Assembly: GCA_013202725.1 (NCBI GenBank)
Contig: JABMRH010000145.1
Location: forward strand, 1-6,413
Reading direction: 5' to 3'
Source of the DNA: Desulfobacteraceae bacterium
GTDB taxonomy: Bacteria > Desulfobacterota > Desulfobacteria > Desulfobacterales > ETH-SRB1
DNA length: 6,413 nt
Each line of letters starts with the position of its first letter. Within the stretch, counting starts at the first letter, position 1. Both the position numbers and the translations under genes were made by a program. Positions 6,313-6,413 of this stretch are shown piece after piece. Under the pieces are notes generated by a model, which had not been told where the DNA came from, did not search any database, and was given only the letters and a program-made list of their open reading frames with translations.

Positions 6313-6413
6313 TTTGACGAACTCGTAAAAAGTCCAAGATGTTACTATAGATGGCTAAGTAAAAAGTTTCATATACAAGGCGTAGTGATTTTTCAGGCTC
6401 GAAGGCATACATA
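6313..6413. repeat. Partial intergenic palindromic repeat, cut by the window edge
   Basis: The stretch begins with TTTGACGAACTCGTAAAAAG (6313-6332), which I recall as an end of a repeat that is abundant between genes in Desulfobacterales; this is memory, not a search. The inner part (6379-6413) aligns without gaps to the reverse complement of 1313-1347, one half of the purF-carB palindrome, with 19 identities in 35. The shared core is CTCGAnGnCnTACA. The other half of the palindrome would lie beyond the right edge. No ORF is present in this stretch. Confidence 0.5.
6344..6372 (-). promoter_or_regulatory. Weak candidate promoter for the protease operon
   Basis: On the minus strand, ATGAAA (6367-6372, 4/6 to the -35 consensus) and TATAGT (6344-6349, 5/6 to the -10 consensus) are 17 bases apart, upstream of the protease gene. 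It lies inside the repeat-like region. In AT-rich DNA such a match can arise by chance, and the operon may start further upstream, outside the window. Confidence 0.25.

Overview
This window comes from a Gram-negative bacterium. It is most likely an anaerobic sulfate reducer of the Desulfobacterales or a close relative (Desulfobacterota). That placement is an inference from three things: a mixed, fairly AT-rich codon use, the pairing of an S41 carboxyl-terminal protease with a divergent polysaccharide deacetylase, and intergenic palindromes that resemble a repeat I remember from Desulfobacterales genomes. All five protein genes lie on the minus strand, so transcription runs from the right edge to the left edge.

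In transcription order the layout is as follows. (1) 6297-6413 is an intergenic stretch holding part of a repeat element and the ribosome-binding site of the next gene. (2) 4953-6296 encodes a membrane-anchored S41/CtpA-type protease. (3) 4005-4952 encodes a membrane-anchored divergent polysaccharide deacetylase (YibQ/DUF610), whose ATG directly abuts the protease stop codon. (4) 2941-3969 encodes a divergent YchF-like P-loop NTPase with a TGS domain. (5) 2778-2940 is a leader region with a candidate promoter and a hairpin. (6) 1371-2777 encodes a PurF-type amidophosphoribosyltransferase. (7) 1253-1371 is a long near-perfect palindrome. (8) 1-1235 is the first 411 codons of carB, cut by the window edge.

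The genes form two functional blocks. The protease and deacetylase pair looks like a cell-envelope or division-site module; in many proteobacteria such genes sit next to an EnvC-like M23 peptidase. The purF and carB pair is nucleotide biosynthesis, one enzyme using PRPP for purines and the other making carbamoyl phosphate for pyrimidines and arginine.

The most notable item is the PurF homologue. Its phosphoribosyltransferase half and four probable iron-sulfur cysteines are intact, but every glutaminase residue I could align is replaced, including the catalytic Cys. It probably cannot hydrolyse glutamine itself. The second point of interest is the two related palindromic intergenic elements, one between purF and carB and one at the right edge. 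There is no intergenic stretch longer than 300 bases, and I saw no tRNA, rRNA, CRISPR array or insertion-sequence transposase.
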